NCBI GenBank assembly: GCA_013817245.1
Contig: JACDDA010000002.1
Location: 62,001-126,000, forward strand
Reading direction: 5' to 3'
DNA length: 64,000 bases
Origin: Gammaproteobacteria bacterium
GTDB lineage: Bacteria > Pseudomonadota > Gammaproteobacteria > HTCC5015
Shown: positions 1-8,673 of the stretch, piece after piece
How the letters are laid out: every line of letters begins with the position of its first letter
How positions within the stretch are numbered: the first letter of the stretch is position 1
Position numbers and translations under genes: made by a program
The notes under the pieces: model-generated
Database searches by the model: none
What the model was told of the DNA's origin: nothing
Seen by the model: only the letters and a program-made list of their open reading frames with translations

Positions 1-412
1 AGACACCCAGATCTAAACCAACGCGACCGGTGTAATCAAAAGCCACTGCGGTATAAGGATTGCCGTGTTGTTGTAACCAAGCCAAACCATCACTTCGCTC
101 GTCTTTATAATTAAAGCCATAAATTGGTATGACTCCATATTGCGATAACTGTAAGAAAAAAGGATGCTCAACTAAACATTGCTGACACCAACTCGCCCAG
201 ACGTTGAGCAAATAAATTTGGCCTTTTAAATAATCTGGCGAAATAACTTCGTCAGCTTGTTCTAAATGCAAGGTTGGCAACGTAAATGCGGGCACCGGTT
301 TATCAATCAACGGCGACGGCACTTCTCTGGGATCAAGAAATAAACCTTGCGCTAAAAATCCAACTACAACAAAAAAAATAAGGAGCGGGATTAAAAATAT
401 CCAGCGCCGCAT
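1..412 (-). CDS. ccmG: Thiol:disulfide interchange protein CcmG/DsbE (3' end beyond window)
   Basis: Periplasmic membrane-anchored thioredoxin that reduces apocytochrome c or CcmH during System I cytochrome c maturation. It was translated from the minus strand starting at the ATG at 412, two bases after the ccmF stop. Residues 5-22 form a single membrane anchor, followed by a DPREVPSPLIDKPVPAF segment typical of the family and the thioredoxin motif WASWCQQC near residues 68-75, then VEHPFF. The family usually has a Pro in the CxxC (for example WCPTC), so the Gln-Gln pair is a variant. The frame is still open at base 1, so about 45 C-terminal residues are missing. Position last in ccmABCDEFG supports the call. 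Confidence 0.93.
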   Translation of the reverse strand, partial: MRRWIFLIPLLIFFVVVGFLAQGLFLDPREVPSPLIDKPVPAFTLPTLHLEQADEVISPDYLKGQIYLLNVWASWCQQCLVEHPFFLQLSQYGVIPIYGFNYKDERSDGLAWLQQHGNPYTAVAFDYTGRVGLDLGV

Positions 413-414
413 GA

Positions 415-2400
415 TTATGCATCTCCTGTAGCGATTTTATTATCATTCGCGGCAAGATCTTTTTTCTCAGTAGGACGCACACGATAACGACGATCCGATG
501 CAGCCAAAATACCACCCAGCACCATTAATAATGGGCCGTACCAGGTCCATCGTTGGAACGGTTTAAAATGCAAGCGCATTGCCCATGCACCACCATTGCC
601 CACAGGATCCGCTAAAGACACATATAGATCACGGAAAAATCCCGCGCCAATGCCAGCTTCTGTCATATGTTTATCTTGTACTGGGTAATGCCGTTTTTCA
701 GGATGCAATACCATTACTTGTTTATTATTTTTAAAAATAGTCATGGTGGCGTAGTCGACCGAATAATTTGGCCCTTCGCGTTGATCCATACCATCAAAAC
801 GAAATAAATAACCGGCTAATAAATACGTATCACCAGGATACATTTTAACGTCTTCTTCGACTTTGTACGTGGTCGCTGCCATCGCACCAATAATAAATAC
901 GCCAACACCAAAATGCGCTAAACACATGCCAACAAAACCGCGCGGCAATTTGCGTAAACTGCCCCAAATATCTTGCCGAGAAATGCGCAGTGCAATATTT
1001 TGTAAAGTACTAAACATTACCCACAATGCAATTATCGTCGCCAACACAATCATAAAGCGTAATTCATGCGTCAAAATATAAACCATTGCTACGCCTAAAA
1101 GAATACTCAAGACGGCGGAGATACGTAAACGCGCCGCTAACACTAAGGGGTCATCTTTGCCCCAGCGCGCCATCGGTCCAAAACCTAATAAAAATGCTAG
1201 TGGTAACATTAACGGCACAAACACAGCATTAAAATACGGCACACCTACTGAAATTTTACCCATGCCTAAAGCATCAACAAACAAAGGATAAAGCGTGCCA
1301 AAAAATACCGTGCCGCATACCACTACTAACAACACATTATTTAATAACAATAATAATTCTTTAGAGAACAAAGAAAATTGTCCGCCACTTGAAACAGCGG
1401 TTGAACGCCACGCAAATAAAATTAACGCGCCGCCAATAACCACAGCAAGGAAGGCGAGAATAAATACACCGCGCTCAGGATCAGTAGCAAACGCATGCAC
1501 TGATACCAATACACCGGAACGCACTAAAAACGTTCCTAACAAACTAAACGAAAATGCAAAAATAGATAACAAAATAGTCCACGCTTTAAACGCGCCGCGT
1601 TGTTCTGTTACCGCTAACGAGTGAATTAATGCAGTAGCAATTAACCACGGCATAAACGATGCGTTTTCAACAGGATCCCAGAACCACCAACCGCCCCAAC
1701 CTAATTCGTAATACGCCCACCAACTACCTAAGGCAATACCGGCTGTTAGAAATACCCATGCAACCGTCGTCCAAGGTCGTGTCCAACGAATCCATGCGGC
1801 ATCAATTTTCCCTTCAAGCAATGCAGCAATTGCAAATGCAAATGGCACTACCATGCCAACATAACCCATGTACAACATCGGCGGATGAATAATTAAACCA
1901 ATGTCTTGTAATTGTGGATTTAAATCATTGCCATCGAGTGGCATTGGAATTAAACGTTCGAACGGATTCGACGTGAATAAAGTAAATGCAATGAAACCGG
2001 TGCTGGCAAAACCTAATGCGCCTAATACGCGCGCAGAAAAACTAAGTGGCAAGGTTCGGGTAAAATGCGATACCGCAAAAGTCCAACCACCCATGATGGC
2101 GGCCCATAGTAATAACGAGCCTTCATGCGCACCCCACACAGCAGAAATGCGGTAATACCATGGCAACAAACTATTTGAGTTGCTTGCCACATACATAATC
2201 GAAAAATCGAATTTTATAAATGAATAAGTTAACGCAAGAAGTGAAATAATTAAAAAAGCAAACTGCAAACGCGCGGCTGGAATAGCGACTTGCATCCAAC
2301 GCACATTGCCACGCCATGCGCCTGTAATCGGCACGAGGAACTGCACCAACGCCATTGTGAATGCCATGATCAAGGCAAAATGGCCAATTTCTGGAATCAT
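415..2400 (-). CDS. ccmF: Cytochrome c heme lyase subunit CcmF
   Basis: Large inner-membrane protein (661 aa) that, with CcmH, ligates heme delivered by CcmE to apocytochrome c. The tryptophan-rich heme-handling WWD signature is visible as WGGWWFWDPVENASF around residues 235-250, with many hydrophobic segments and conserved His-containing loops. The length matches the family (about 650 aa). The ATG start is preceded by a G-rich stretch (GGGGGTTGTATG). It follows ccmE by 38 bases and is followed by ccmG after 2 bases, so the genes are cotranscribed. Confidence 0.97.
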   Translation of the reverse strand: MIPEIGHFALIMAFTMALVQFLVPITGAWRGNVRWMQVAIPAARLQFAFLIISLLALTYSFIKFDFSIMYVASNSNSLLPWYYRISAVWGAHEGSLLLWAAIMGGWTFAVSHFTRTLPLSFSARVLGALGFASTGFIAFTLFTSNPFERLIPMPLDGNDLNPQLQDIGLIIHPPMLYMGYVGMVVPFAFAIAALLEGKIDAAWIRWTRPWTTVAWVFLTAGIALGSWWAYYELGWGGWWFWDPVENASFMPWLIATALIHSLAVTEQRGAFKAWTILLSIFAFSFSLLGTFLVRSGVLVSVHAFATDPERGVFILAFLAVVIGGALILFAWRSTAVSSGGQFSLFSKELLLLLNNVLLVVVCGTVFFGTLYPLFVDALGMGKISVGVPYFNAVFVPLMLPLAFLLGFGPMARWGKDDPLVLAARLRISAVLSILLGVAMVYILTHELRFMIVLATIIALWVMFSTLQNIALRISRQDIWGSLRKLPRGFVGMCLAHFGVGVFIIGAMAATTYKVEEDVKMYPGDTYLLAGYLFRFDGMDQREGPNYSVDYATMTIFKNNKQVMVLHPEKRHYPVQDKHMTEAGIGAGFFRDLYVSLADPVGNGGAWAMRLHFKPFQRWTWYGPLLMVLGGILAASDRRYRVRPTEKKDLAANDNKIATGDA

Positions 2401-2438
2401 ACAACCCCCAAAGAATATTCTTTAACTAACGTGTGTTA

Positions 2439-2912
2439 TTACGGTTTTTTTACTTCGTGCGGATTAGCCATATTGATAGGCTTGCCTTCGGCTGCTGCTT
2501 TTTCTAAAGCATCAGCAACATCAGGTGGCATATATTTTTCATCATGCTTCGCTAATACTTCTTCGGCTTGCACCGTATTGCCATTGATTAATTTGCCAAT
2601 CGCAATAATGCTCTGACCTTCACGAAACAAGTCGGGCAAAATGCCTTTGAATTGTACGGTGATAATTTTTGCAGTGTCCGTTAGACCAAATTCAACCGTT
2701 AAACCATCTTCTTGACGACGCACGCTGCCTTTTTCGACTAAACCACCAACACGAATGGTCCGATTCATCGGCGCTTCGCCGGCCAATATCTGCGAAGAAC
2801 TATAAAAAAATGTTTTGTTTTCTTCAACCGCCATCAAGGCTAAAGCCGTCGCGGCTGCAACGCCCAACACAATCACAGCTACAAAAACCATACGAGTTTG
2901 TTTTGGGCTCAT
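2439..2912 (-). CDS. ccmE: Periplasmic heme chaperone CcmE
   Basis: Membrane-anchored heme chaperone (157 aa) that carries heme covalently from CcmC to CcmF. One N-terminal membrane segment (about residues 8-28) is followed by an OB-fold domain with RVGGLVEKGSV and the conserved heme-attachment motif VLAKHDEKYMPP, whose His123 is the expected covalent ligand. The flexible C-terminal tail is normal. The start codon overlaps the ccmD stop (ATGA), which indicates translational coupling. Confidence 0.97.
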   Translation of the reverse strand: MSPKQTRMVFVAVIVLGVAAATALALMAVEENKTFFYSSSQILAGEAPMNRTIRVGGLVEKGSVRRQEDGLTVEFGLTDTAKIITVQFKGILPDLFREGQSIIAIGKLINGNTVQAEEVLAKHDEKYMPPDVADALEKAAAEGKPINMANPHEVKKP

Positions 2913-3085
2913 GCTTGGCGTCTCGCGAGTTTATCTTTACGGGTTTGCGCAGATTTCAATGTTTGGAGTAGCTTGCGCCGATAAAGTGCCGGCCAAACTA
3001 AATTAGCGACTAATAAAATTAGCGCGATGCCATAAGAAGTCCAAATATAAAAACCGTGGCCATTCATTGCAAAAAATTCTGTCAT
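2909..3085 (-). CDS. ccmD: Heme exporter accessory protein CcmD
   Basis: Small membrane protein of 58 aa found by reading the gap between ccmC and ccmE. It begins MTEFFAMNGHGFYIWTSYG, which is the typical CcmD pattern (MNGHG.YVW.SYG), has one transmembrane helix at about residues 16-34 and a basic tail ending KLARRQA. CcmD stabilises the CcmABC-CcmE complex and is needed to release holo-CcmE. The stop codon overlaps the ccmE start by two bases (ATGA). Its place between ccmC and ccmE matches the canonical operon. Confidence 0.92.
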   Translation of the reverse strand: MTEFFAMNGHGFYIWTSYGIALILLVANLVWPALYRRKLLQTLKSAQTRKDKLARRQA

Positions 3086-3117
3086 GTTTAATTCCTCTTT
3101 AATTCTTTAAACAATGA

Positions 3118-3894
3118 TTAACGAGGTCCATTGCTTTGAGTACTTTGAGTGCCGTGAATAACATCTTGCGCCCATTGACTCGCTTGTTCTCGTTGCAGCA
3201 ATACGGTACGAGCACGCATCAATAAACTGGTGAAAAAATAAAATTGAAAACCTATCGCGCTAATCAACAATGGAATCAGCATGCTGACATCCACTGACGG
3301 TTTACCGAATTTCATAATCGAGGCCGGTTGATGCAAGGTGTTCCACCACTCTACTGAATAGTGAATGATCGGCAAAATAACCACGCCCACTACACTTAAC
3401 ACACACGCCGCACTGGAAGAATTACGCGGATCTTCGATCGCATTACGCAACGCGATAACGCCTAGATATATAAAGAGTAAAATAAGTTCTGACGTTAGAC
3501 GTGCATCCCACATCCAATACGTGCCCCATGTTGGCTTGCCCCACAAAGAGCCCGTTACTAATGCAATAACGGTAAAAACAGCGCCAATCGGCGCGCAGCT
3601 AGTGGCAATAACATCGGCTAATTTAATCCGCCAAATCAAACTAATGCCTGCCGCCAATGCCATCAAGGCATAGGCAAACATGGAAATCCACGCGGCCGGA
3701 ACATGTATATAGATAATACGGACGCTTTCGCCTTGTTGATAATCGGGCGGCGCAATAAACAAACCTTGGCCTATGCCCCAAGTCAATAACACAATCGTGG
3801 CAAAACCTAACCAAGGAATTAATTTACCGGAGAAGTCATAAAAAAACTTCGGCGATGCTAGTAGATAAAACAGACGGGTAATCGCTTGCCACAT
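3118..3894 (-). CDS. ccmC: Heme exporter protein CcmC
   Basis: Inner-membrane protein of 258 aa with six predicted helices that loads heme onto CcmE. The periplasmic WWD domain is seen as WGTYWMWDARLTSELILLF around residues 118-138, and His residues sit in flanking loops (for example IYIHVPAAW). Length agrees with the family (about 245 aa). It lies 33 bases after ccmB and 32 bases before ccmD in the same orientation. Confidence 0.96.
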   Translation of the reverse strand: MWQAITRLFYLLASPKFFYDFSGKLIPWLGFATIVLLTWGIGQGLFIAPPDYQQGESVRIIYIHVPAAWISMFAYALMALAAGISLIWRIKLADVIATSCAPIGAVFTVIALVTGSLWGKPTWGTYWMWDARLTSELILLFIYLGVIALRNAIEDPRNSSSAACVLSVVGVVILPIIHYSVEWWNTLHQPASIMKFGKPSVDVSMLIPLLISAIGFQFYFFTSLLMRARTVLLQREQASQWAQDVIHGTQSTQSNGPR

Positions 3895-3927
3895 AATGGG
3901 AATGCTCGGGCTGATGATAACGACGGG

Positions 3928-4608
3928 CTAGTTTACACTGATTTTTACAGCGGCGGCGGTGGCAATCGGCGCCAAACTGATAGCCAGTACCAAAATAGCG
4001 GCGAGGAAATAAAGAGGGGACGCATAAGGCAAACCTTGATCCGCCAAATTCACCGCACCGGCCGCAAAAATTAGCACGGGAATATACAGCGGCAGAATCA
4101 CCAGCGATAACAAGGCGCCGCCATTACGTACGCTGAGCGTTAACGCAGCGCCAATTGCGCCGATCAAATTTAATACCGGCGTGCCTAAAGCCAAGGAGAT
4201 CATTAACACCATAATAGTGTCGGCGGGCAAACCCATAAACATGCCCAACAAGGGCGCTAACAATATCAAGGGCAAACCTGTTATCAGCCAATGGGCAAAT
4301 ATTTTGCCGCCAATTAACAAGATTAACGGATGACGGCTGAGCACTAATTGCTCCAAGGTGCCGTCTTCATGATCGCTGCGAAAAAGCTGATCTAACGCCA
4401 ACAAAGTTGCCAACAGGGCTGCAACCCAAATAACGCCGGGCGCAATCACGCGCAAAGTAGACGACTCAGGGCCAATGCCTAATGGGAATAACACCACTAC
4501 AATGGCATTAAATAACAATGGATTAAGTAATTGACTACGATTTCGAAACGCAATCAAAAGATCGCGACGCACAATAGCCCAGACGGGTTTAGTCGCAATT
4601 AACGTCAC
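3928..4608 (-). CDS. ccmB: Heme exporter ABC permease CcmB
   Basis: ABC-transporter membrane subunit (226 aa) that works with the CcmA ATPase to release holo-CcmE. Six hydrophobic helices are evident. The N-terminal WAIVRRDLLIAFRNRSQLLNPL and the FRSDHEDGTLEQLVLSRHPL loop are family hallmarks. It overlaps ccmA by 4 bases, so translation of the two is coupled. Confidence 0.96.
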   Translation of the reverse strand: MTLIATKPVWAIVRRDLLIAFRNRSQLLNPLLFNAIVVVLFPLGIGPESSTLRVIAPGVIWVAALLATLLALDQLFRSDHEDGTLEQLVLSRHPLILLIGGKIFAHWLITGLPLILLAPLLGMFMGLPADTIMVLMISLALGTPVLNLIGAIGAALTLSVRNGGALLSLVILPLYIPVLIFAAGAVNLADQGLPYASPLYFLAAILVLAISLAPIATAAAVKISVN

Positions 4609-5234
4609 GTTAACAACTCCACGCTGCGCAATGCACAGGATAATTGCACTTCTGTGTGGCTAGCAAAAATCACCATGCCGCCGCGCGCGGCTTGTTCAAC
4701 AATTAAACGCTCCACCAAACGGCAACCTGCGGTATCTAATGCGGTAAAAGGTTCGTCTAAAAACCAAATGGGTAACGGCGAAACTAATAAACGAGCTAAG
4801 GCGATGCGGCGTTTTTGACCTGCCGATAAATTCCGTGCGGGCTCATGTTCAAAACCAAACAACTGCACGGCATCTAAAGCTTCATTAATGGCTGTTTCGT
4901 GAGCGCCATTCGCTAAGGCAGCGGCAATGAGCAAGTTTTCCCACGGCGTTAAATCTAACTTCACGCCGGGCAAATGACCTAAATAATGTAATTGATGAGA
5001 AAAAAGACTGTCGGCATTTGTAATAGCCATGTTATCAAAAAGAATATTGCCACTATCCGGCTGCAACAAACCACTGAGAATCCGCATCAAGGTAGATTTA
5101 CCGCTGCCATTAGCGCCACGAACTTGCAGCACATCGCCGGCTCGCAACGCGAGTGTTAGATCTGCAAATAATGCGCGATCACCGCGAATACAGCTAAGAT
5201 CAGTGGCGAGAAATTGATGCTGGGGGAAAGTCAA
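4605..5234 (-). CDS. ccmA: Heme exporter ATP-binding protein CcmA
   Basis: Cytoplasmic ABC ATPase (209 aa) that powers CcmAB-dependent release of heme-loaded CcmE. Visible motifs are Walker A GANGSGKST, the ABC signature LSAGQKRR, Walker B PIWFLDEPF and the switch His in ASHTE. No in-frame ATG lies before the Walker A region, so the start is the TTG at 5234, just downstream of an in-frame TGA; AGG about 11 bases upstream may be the ribosome site. It is the first gene of ccmABCDEFG. A terminator-like hairpin sits only about 15 bases ahead of it (see separate entry). Confidence 0.95.
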   Translation of the reverse strand: MTFPQHQFLATDLSCIRGDRALFADLTLALRAGDVLQVRGANGSGKSTLMRILSGLLQPDSGNILFDNMAITNADSLFSHQLHYLGHLPGVKLDLTPWENLLIAAALANGAHETAINEALDAVQLFGFEHEPARNLSAGQKRRIALARLLVSPLPIWFLDEPFTALDTAGCRLVERLIVEQAARGGMVIFASHTEVQLSCALRSVELLT

Positions 5235-5248
5235 AATTCACAATACCT

Positions 5249-5286
5249 AAAAAAAGCGCTAAGTAATCGCAAAGTGATCTTAGCGC
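5249..5286 (-). terminator. Rho-independent terminator between the prepilin gene and ccmA
   Basis: On the minus strand an 8-bp stem (CTTAGCGC pairs with GCGCTAAG; arms 5279-5286 and 5256-5263) is followed at once by seven T residues (5249-5255). This is a textbook intrinsic terminator for the upstream prepilin gene. Only 14 bases separate the T run from the ccmA TTG, so any ccm promoter inside 5287-5353 would have to read through it, raising the possibility of attenuation. Confidence 0.8.
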
Positions 5287-5353
5287 AGATAATTTCTGAA
5301 GGCATGATTTTCCTGCGAGCCACTACTGATGCGATCGTTAAATCTTTTGGGGT

Positions 5354-5989
5354 TTACAATTCAATGCACACTATATAACGATTATCTGCTGCATACGCTG
5401 TCACACCCGCCGCCATATTCGCGGTCGCCGTGTCTAATACTGCTCGTACAGAACCCGTGGCGCTGCCAGTCAATGCGCCCGTTTCATCATCTAAACGTGT
5501 ATCAATAATCGTTGCCGCTTGAAAAGGCACATTGGACATACAAATCGCGACGCCATTAATACCCAAAGCATTTCGCTGAATACCAAAATCACCATCAAAA
5601 GGATTGCGCGGCGGCAAAAAAGCCTCGGCTGTATCCCTAGCACCTGGAATTAGGCCATCTGCTCGTAAATGCTGCCATAAAGCGCTTGTTTCCTGGGTTC
5701 CATCATCATTATTCCATGCACCTAAAAGTACTCGATCACCATCTGGGGCAGTAGAAGGATTGGTTAAACTATATCGCGCAGCCGCACCCGGATCATCCCC
5801 GGGAATTTGACGATATCGATCTATATAAAGGTAATACGCTGACGCAATATTTTTTTGTTCATTAATAGCGCTGCGTATTCTTGAATTTGTAACTAACTCT
5901 TGGCCACGCAAAATCGTGCCCAGCAATAAACCAATCACCACTAATACAATGGCAATTTCAATCAATGTAAAACCTGCTTGCTTACGCAT
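5354..5989 (-). CDS. Type IV prepilin-like protein, standalone
   Basis: Secreted pilin-like protein of about 211 aa. The N-terminus MRKQAGFTLIEIAIVLVVIG is a class III prepilin signal: a short basic leader, cleavage between Gly6 and Phe7, Glu at +5 of the mature protein, then a hydrophobic helix. The ATG at 5989 is chosen because GGGGA lies about 6 bases upstream; an in-frame ATG at 6001 would add four residues. The globular part has only two well-spaced Cys residues (one near AICM and one in IVCIEL), compatible with a C-terminal disulfide loop. It is monocistronic, between ccm and a divergent kinase gene. It could be a major or minor pilin of the adjacent MSHA-like system; that is inference. 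Confidence 0.8.
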   Translation of the reverse strand: MRKQAGFTLIEIAIVLVVIGLLLGTILRGQELVTNSRIRSAINEQKNIASAYYLYIDRYRQIPGDDPGAAARYSLTNPSTAPDGDRVLLGAWNNDDGTQETSALWQHLRADGLIPGARDTAEAFLPPRNPFDGDFGIQRNALGINGVAICMSNVPFQAATIIDTRLDDETGALTGSATGSVRAVLDTATANMAAGVTAYAADNRYIVCIEL

Positions 5990-6305
5990 CTCATTCCCCA
6001 TTTACGGTTTCGCCCTTCGCCCATTGCGGAAATCTTCCGACCCCCTCCGCAATATAAATATTGCACCCCTACAATATAGCAAGTTCCAGCACCTAGCTAA
6101 ATGCCTGAATACCGGCAAAATTCAACAGCTTAGCCTGAATGTTTGGCGAAATTTCATCGGCCGAGTGCCGAGTCTATAACGAATGAATTTAGAGCTATAG
6201 GCGCTCAATAACAAATGAATATTGTGCAAGCTTAGTCAATTTATATCTTCAGCTTGTATCATGCGATTATACTTTTATTGAACAATAAACAATCGAGGCC
6301 TTGCG
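5990..6305. other. Divergent intergenic region between prepilin and sensor kinase genes
   Basis: About 300 bases with no convincing gene; the short frames here lack ribosome sites. It must hold the promoters of both flanking genes. An inverted repeat GCAATAT-AA-ATATTGC lies at 6049-6064, about 60 bases ahead of the prepilin start, and could bind a regulator. The T/A-rich stretch at 6250-6295 next to the kinase gene is a plausible promoter zone, but no strong -35/-10 pair stands out. Confidence 0.4.
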
Positions 6306-7979
6306 GTGTTTGCACGATTTGAACAGCTGATCGAACAACACTCACAACGTGCGCTGGCGCTGGTGTTTGTGCCTTTGCATTTTTCTATTTGGCAGCCAAG
6401 CAACAGCAACTGGGCCAATATTTTATTTATTGTGCATCTCGGTTTGTTTTTATTATGGCAACCTTTTATTAATCGCCATACGCGCGTACACACGCGCCCC
6501 GCCATTATTGTTTTGCTCGCTGTTGTCGGTGTTGTTTATTTAGGTGCAGGCTGGGCACAAACTTTATGGTGTGTTTTATTAAGCGGAATTTTTGCAAGTT
6601 ATCGCGGCGCACATTGGACAGATAAATCATTGCTCGCAGCCGTCATGGGATTTTTATTATGGGGTTTGTTTGCAGGCTTATTACCGACGCTTATTCCTAG
6701 CGCGCGCATAGAAGAGCCCTTGTTACGCAGTGCTTTGCAATGGGGACATTTAAGTTTGTTGTTATTGCCGATTTTATTACCCGCACGCTTAAGCACCTTA
6801 CGAAATTATTCTGCTGATTTACTGTATTCCACGCTGGCGATCGCGGTAGTCGTGTTACTTACTTTGTTAACTTTATTAGGCGTATTAGTCGCGCAATGGC
6901 CTTATCTTAATTCTTTAATTTATGCCTTATTAAGTTTAGCTGGCGTTATTTTAGTATTTAATTTTATTTTCAAACCAGATACCGAACATGGTTTATTAGC
7001 GCAACTTAAACAACGTTATCTGCTCAACATAGGCACGCCTTTAGACCAATGGTTAAGCGAAACTTCATTGATCGCCGAGCAAGAAACCACGCCCGCCGGT
7101 TTTCTCGATGCTATTTCAGCACGCTTATTAAATATGCCGTGGTTAGGTGGCTTGTATTGGGAAATCAATCGGCAAAATGAATTACAAAAAACACTTAGCT
7201 ATGGCAACACTAGCAATAGTGTTTTAAATTTTACTTTTGCCCATTTGCGCGCCCGCTTATATTTAAATGAAACCGCCAGTCCTGCAGTCCAAGCTCATGC
7301 GCATATGTTGATGGGCTTAGTTAATACGCTGTATGAAAGCAAATGGCGCGAACAAGCATTAGCGGAACGCGCGCATATGCAGGCCATTTATGAAACCGGT
7401 GCGCGCCTCACTCATGATGTAAAAAACTTGATTCATTCTTTGGGCTTAATTATTACTGTTACTCAACAAAAAACTACCGACATTGGTTTGTTGCGCAGTC
7501 TAGAAGTTTTACATCAACGCTTACAACAAACCTTGGTTAAATTACGCAATCCCGAAGAGACCTCTGCACAACGTGTATCTTTAGAAGAATGGTGGCAAGC
7601 TTTTTGTGGTGCGTATAAACAGGAAGATTTAATTTTTAGTGAAGACTTGCAACAAGACCGCGATGTGGTCGCGGAAGTATTTGATACTGTTGCGGAAAAT
7701 TTGGTCAATAATGCATTAGCCAAACGCCGTGAAACGCCGGCCTTACAAATTCACGTTAATCTACGCTGTGATGCGGCTGGCATTCAATTAAGCGTTAAAG
7801 ACAATGGCAATGCTGTACCTGTCGCCATTGCCGAACAATTATTAAAAAAACCCATCGACTCTAAACGTGGATATGGAATTGGGCTTTATCAAGCGGCTAA
7901 ACAAGCACAAGCGCACGGTTATCATTTAGTGTTAGAAAAAAATCTTGCTGACAATGTAACGTTTTGTTTACGCGAATAA
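6306..7979 (+). CDS. Membrane sensor histidine kinase, PrsK-like
   Basis: Sensor kinase of 557 aa. Residues 15-220 are a multi-helix membrane region, residues about 240-345 look GAF-like, and the catalytic core follows: phospho-acceptor His370 in GARLTHDVKNLIHSL, N box ENLVNNALAK near residue 465, G1 VKDNGNAVP and G2 GYGIGLYQAAK. The H-box form HDVKN and the domain order resemble PrsK kinases paired with PEP-CTERM/exosortase-type regulators. The GTG start at 6306 has GAGG seven bases upstream. It is convergent (4-base gap) with the last gene of the pilus operon, whose first gene is a PrsR-like regulator, so the two are the likely two-component pair. The pairing is inference. Confidence 0.85.
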   Translation: MFARFEQLIEQHSQRALALVFVPLHFSIWQPSNSNWANILFIVHLGLFLLWQPFINRHTRVHTRPAIIVLLAVVGVVYLGAGWAQTLWCVLLSGIFASYRGAHWTDKSLLAAVMGFLLWGLFAGLLPTLIPSARIEEPLLRSALQWGHLSLLLLPILLPARLSTLRNYSADLLYSTLAIAVVVLLTLLTLLGVLVAQWPYLNSLIYALLSLAGVILVFNFIFKPDTEHGLLAQLKQRYLLNIGTPLDQWLSETSLIAEQETTPAGFLDAISARLLNMPWLGGLYWEINRQNELQKTLSYGNTSNSVLNFTFAHLRARLYLNETASPAVQAHAHMLMGLVNTLYESKWREQALAERAHMQAIYETGARLTHDVKNLIHSLGLIITVTQQKTTDIGLLRSLEVLHQRLQQTLVKLRNPEETSAQRVSLEEWWQAFCGAYKQEDLIFSEDLQQDRDVVAEVFDTVAENLVNNALAKRRETPALQIHVNLRCDAAGIQLSVKDNGNAVPVAIAEQLLKKPIDSKRGYGIGLYQAAKQAQAHGYHLVLEKNLADNVTFCLRE

Positions 7980-7983
7980 TTTT

Positions 7984-8673
7984 TTAAAAACCTTCCGGCA
8001 ACACACGTGCTTCTACCATCCGCGCCCGTAATTCAAACGGCGACAACCAAACAACAATATCATCGAAACGTGTTGCATTACTGCCATTCGGCGAATATTC
8101 GGCTTGTACATAAATTCGGTTAGCATCAATATTTTGATCTTCTATATCCGAAGCAGTCGCAAGTGTATCTGCTGTATTCGGTCCCAAACTATAAATAATC
8201 GCCGGCAAATCGGTTGCTAAAGGATTATCTGCCGCGTCTCGCACTTCAATAGTGGCTGATGGATCTTCTAAAGTGAAACTCATTTGTCCGGCATTATCAT
8301 CTGCATACGCTGCCTGCACCATGTAACGATAAGGTTGCCCCCAAGGATCTAAACGACTCACACCCAACGTTACTGAAGGGAAAAATCCTTTTTCTCCAAC
8401 ACACGCGCCTGCGACGCGATCTTCTTGACCATCAGGAGGTCCTGCAACACCGCTGCCGGGAAAACCATTCGCATCGGGACAAGGCAACCGTTTTTCAATA
8501 ATCGCAAACGCCATTATTATTTGTTTCATTTGTTGCGTGGTTTTACGCGCTTCATTGATGCTGCTTTGTATCCAATAAGTGCGGGCGCTTGCAATAAGTC
8601 CGGTCGCTAAAATGCTCAGAATAATCATGACCAGCGATAACTCAATCAAGGTAAAACCTTGGTGTTTTTTCAT
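7984..8673 (-). CDS. Type IV prepilin-like minor pilin, last gene of the MSHA-like operon
   Basis: Prepilin of 229 aa with class III signal MKKHQGFTLIELSLVMIILS, cleaved after Gly6. After the helix comes RLPCPDANG, then a Cys-Val-Gly, GFFPSVTLGVSRLDPWGQPYRY, a Cys-containing module also present in the preceding gene product (LPCPD...GWFPWRR). The two Cys residues may form a disulfide. It overlaps the upstream gene by 4 bases, so it is the last member of the pilus operon. Likely a minor pilin or pseudopilin exported by the MshE/G/L machinery; precise role unknown. Confidence 0.85.
   Translation of the reverse strand: MKKHQGFTLIELSLVMIILSILATGLIASARTYWIQSSINEARKTTQQMKQIIMAFAIIEKRLPCPDANGFPGSGVAGPPDGQEDRVAGACVGEKGFFPSVTLGVSRLDPWGQPYRYMVQAAYADDNAGQMSFTLEDPSATIEVRDAADNPLATDLPAIIYSLGPNTADTLATASDIEDQNIDANRIYVQAEYSPNGSNATRFDDIVVWLSPFELRARMVEARVLPEGF

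Noticed and set aside
6087-6105. Sigma-54-like promoter upstream of the lone prepilin (minus strand, GG...TTGC)
   Set aside because: The GG and GC elements are 11 bases apart instead of the required 10, so it was not annotated.
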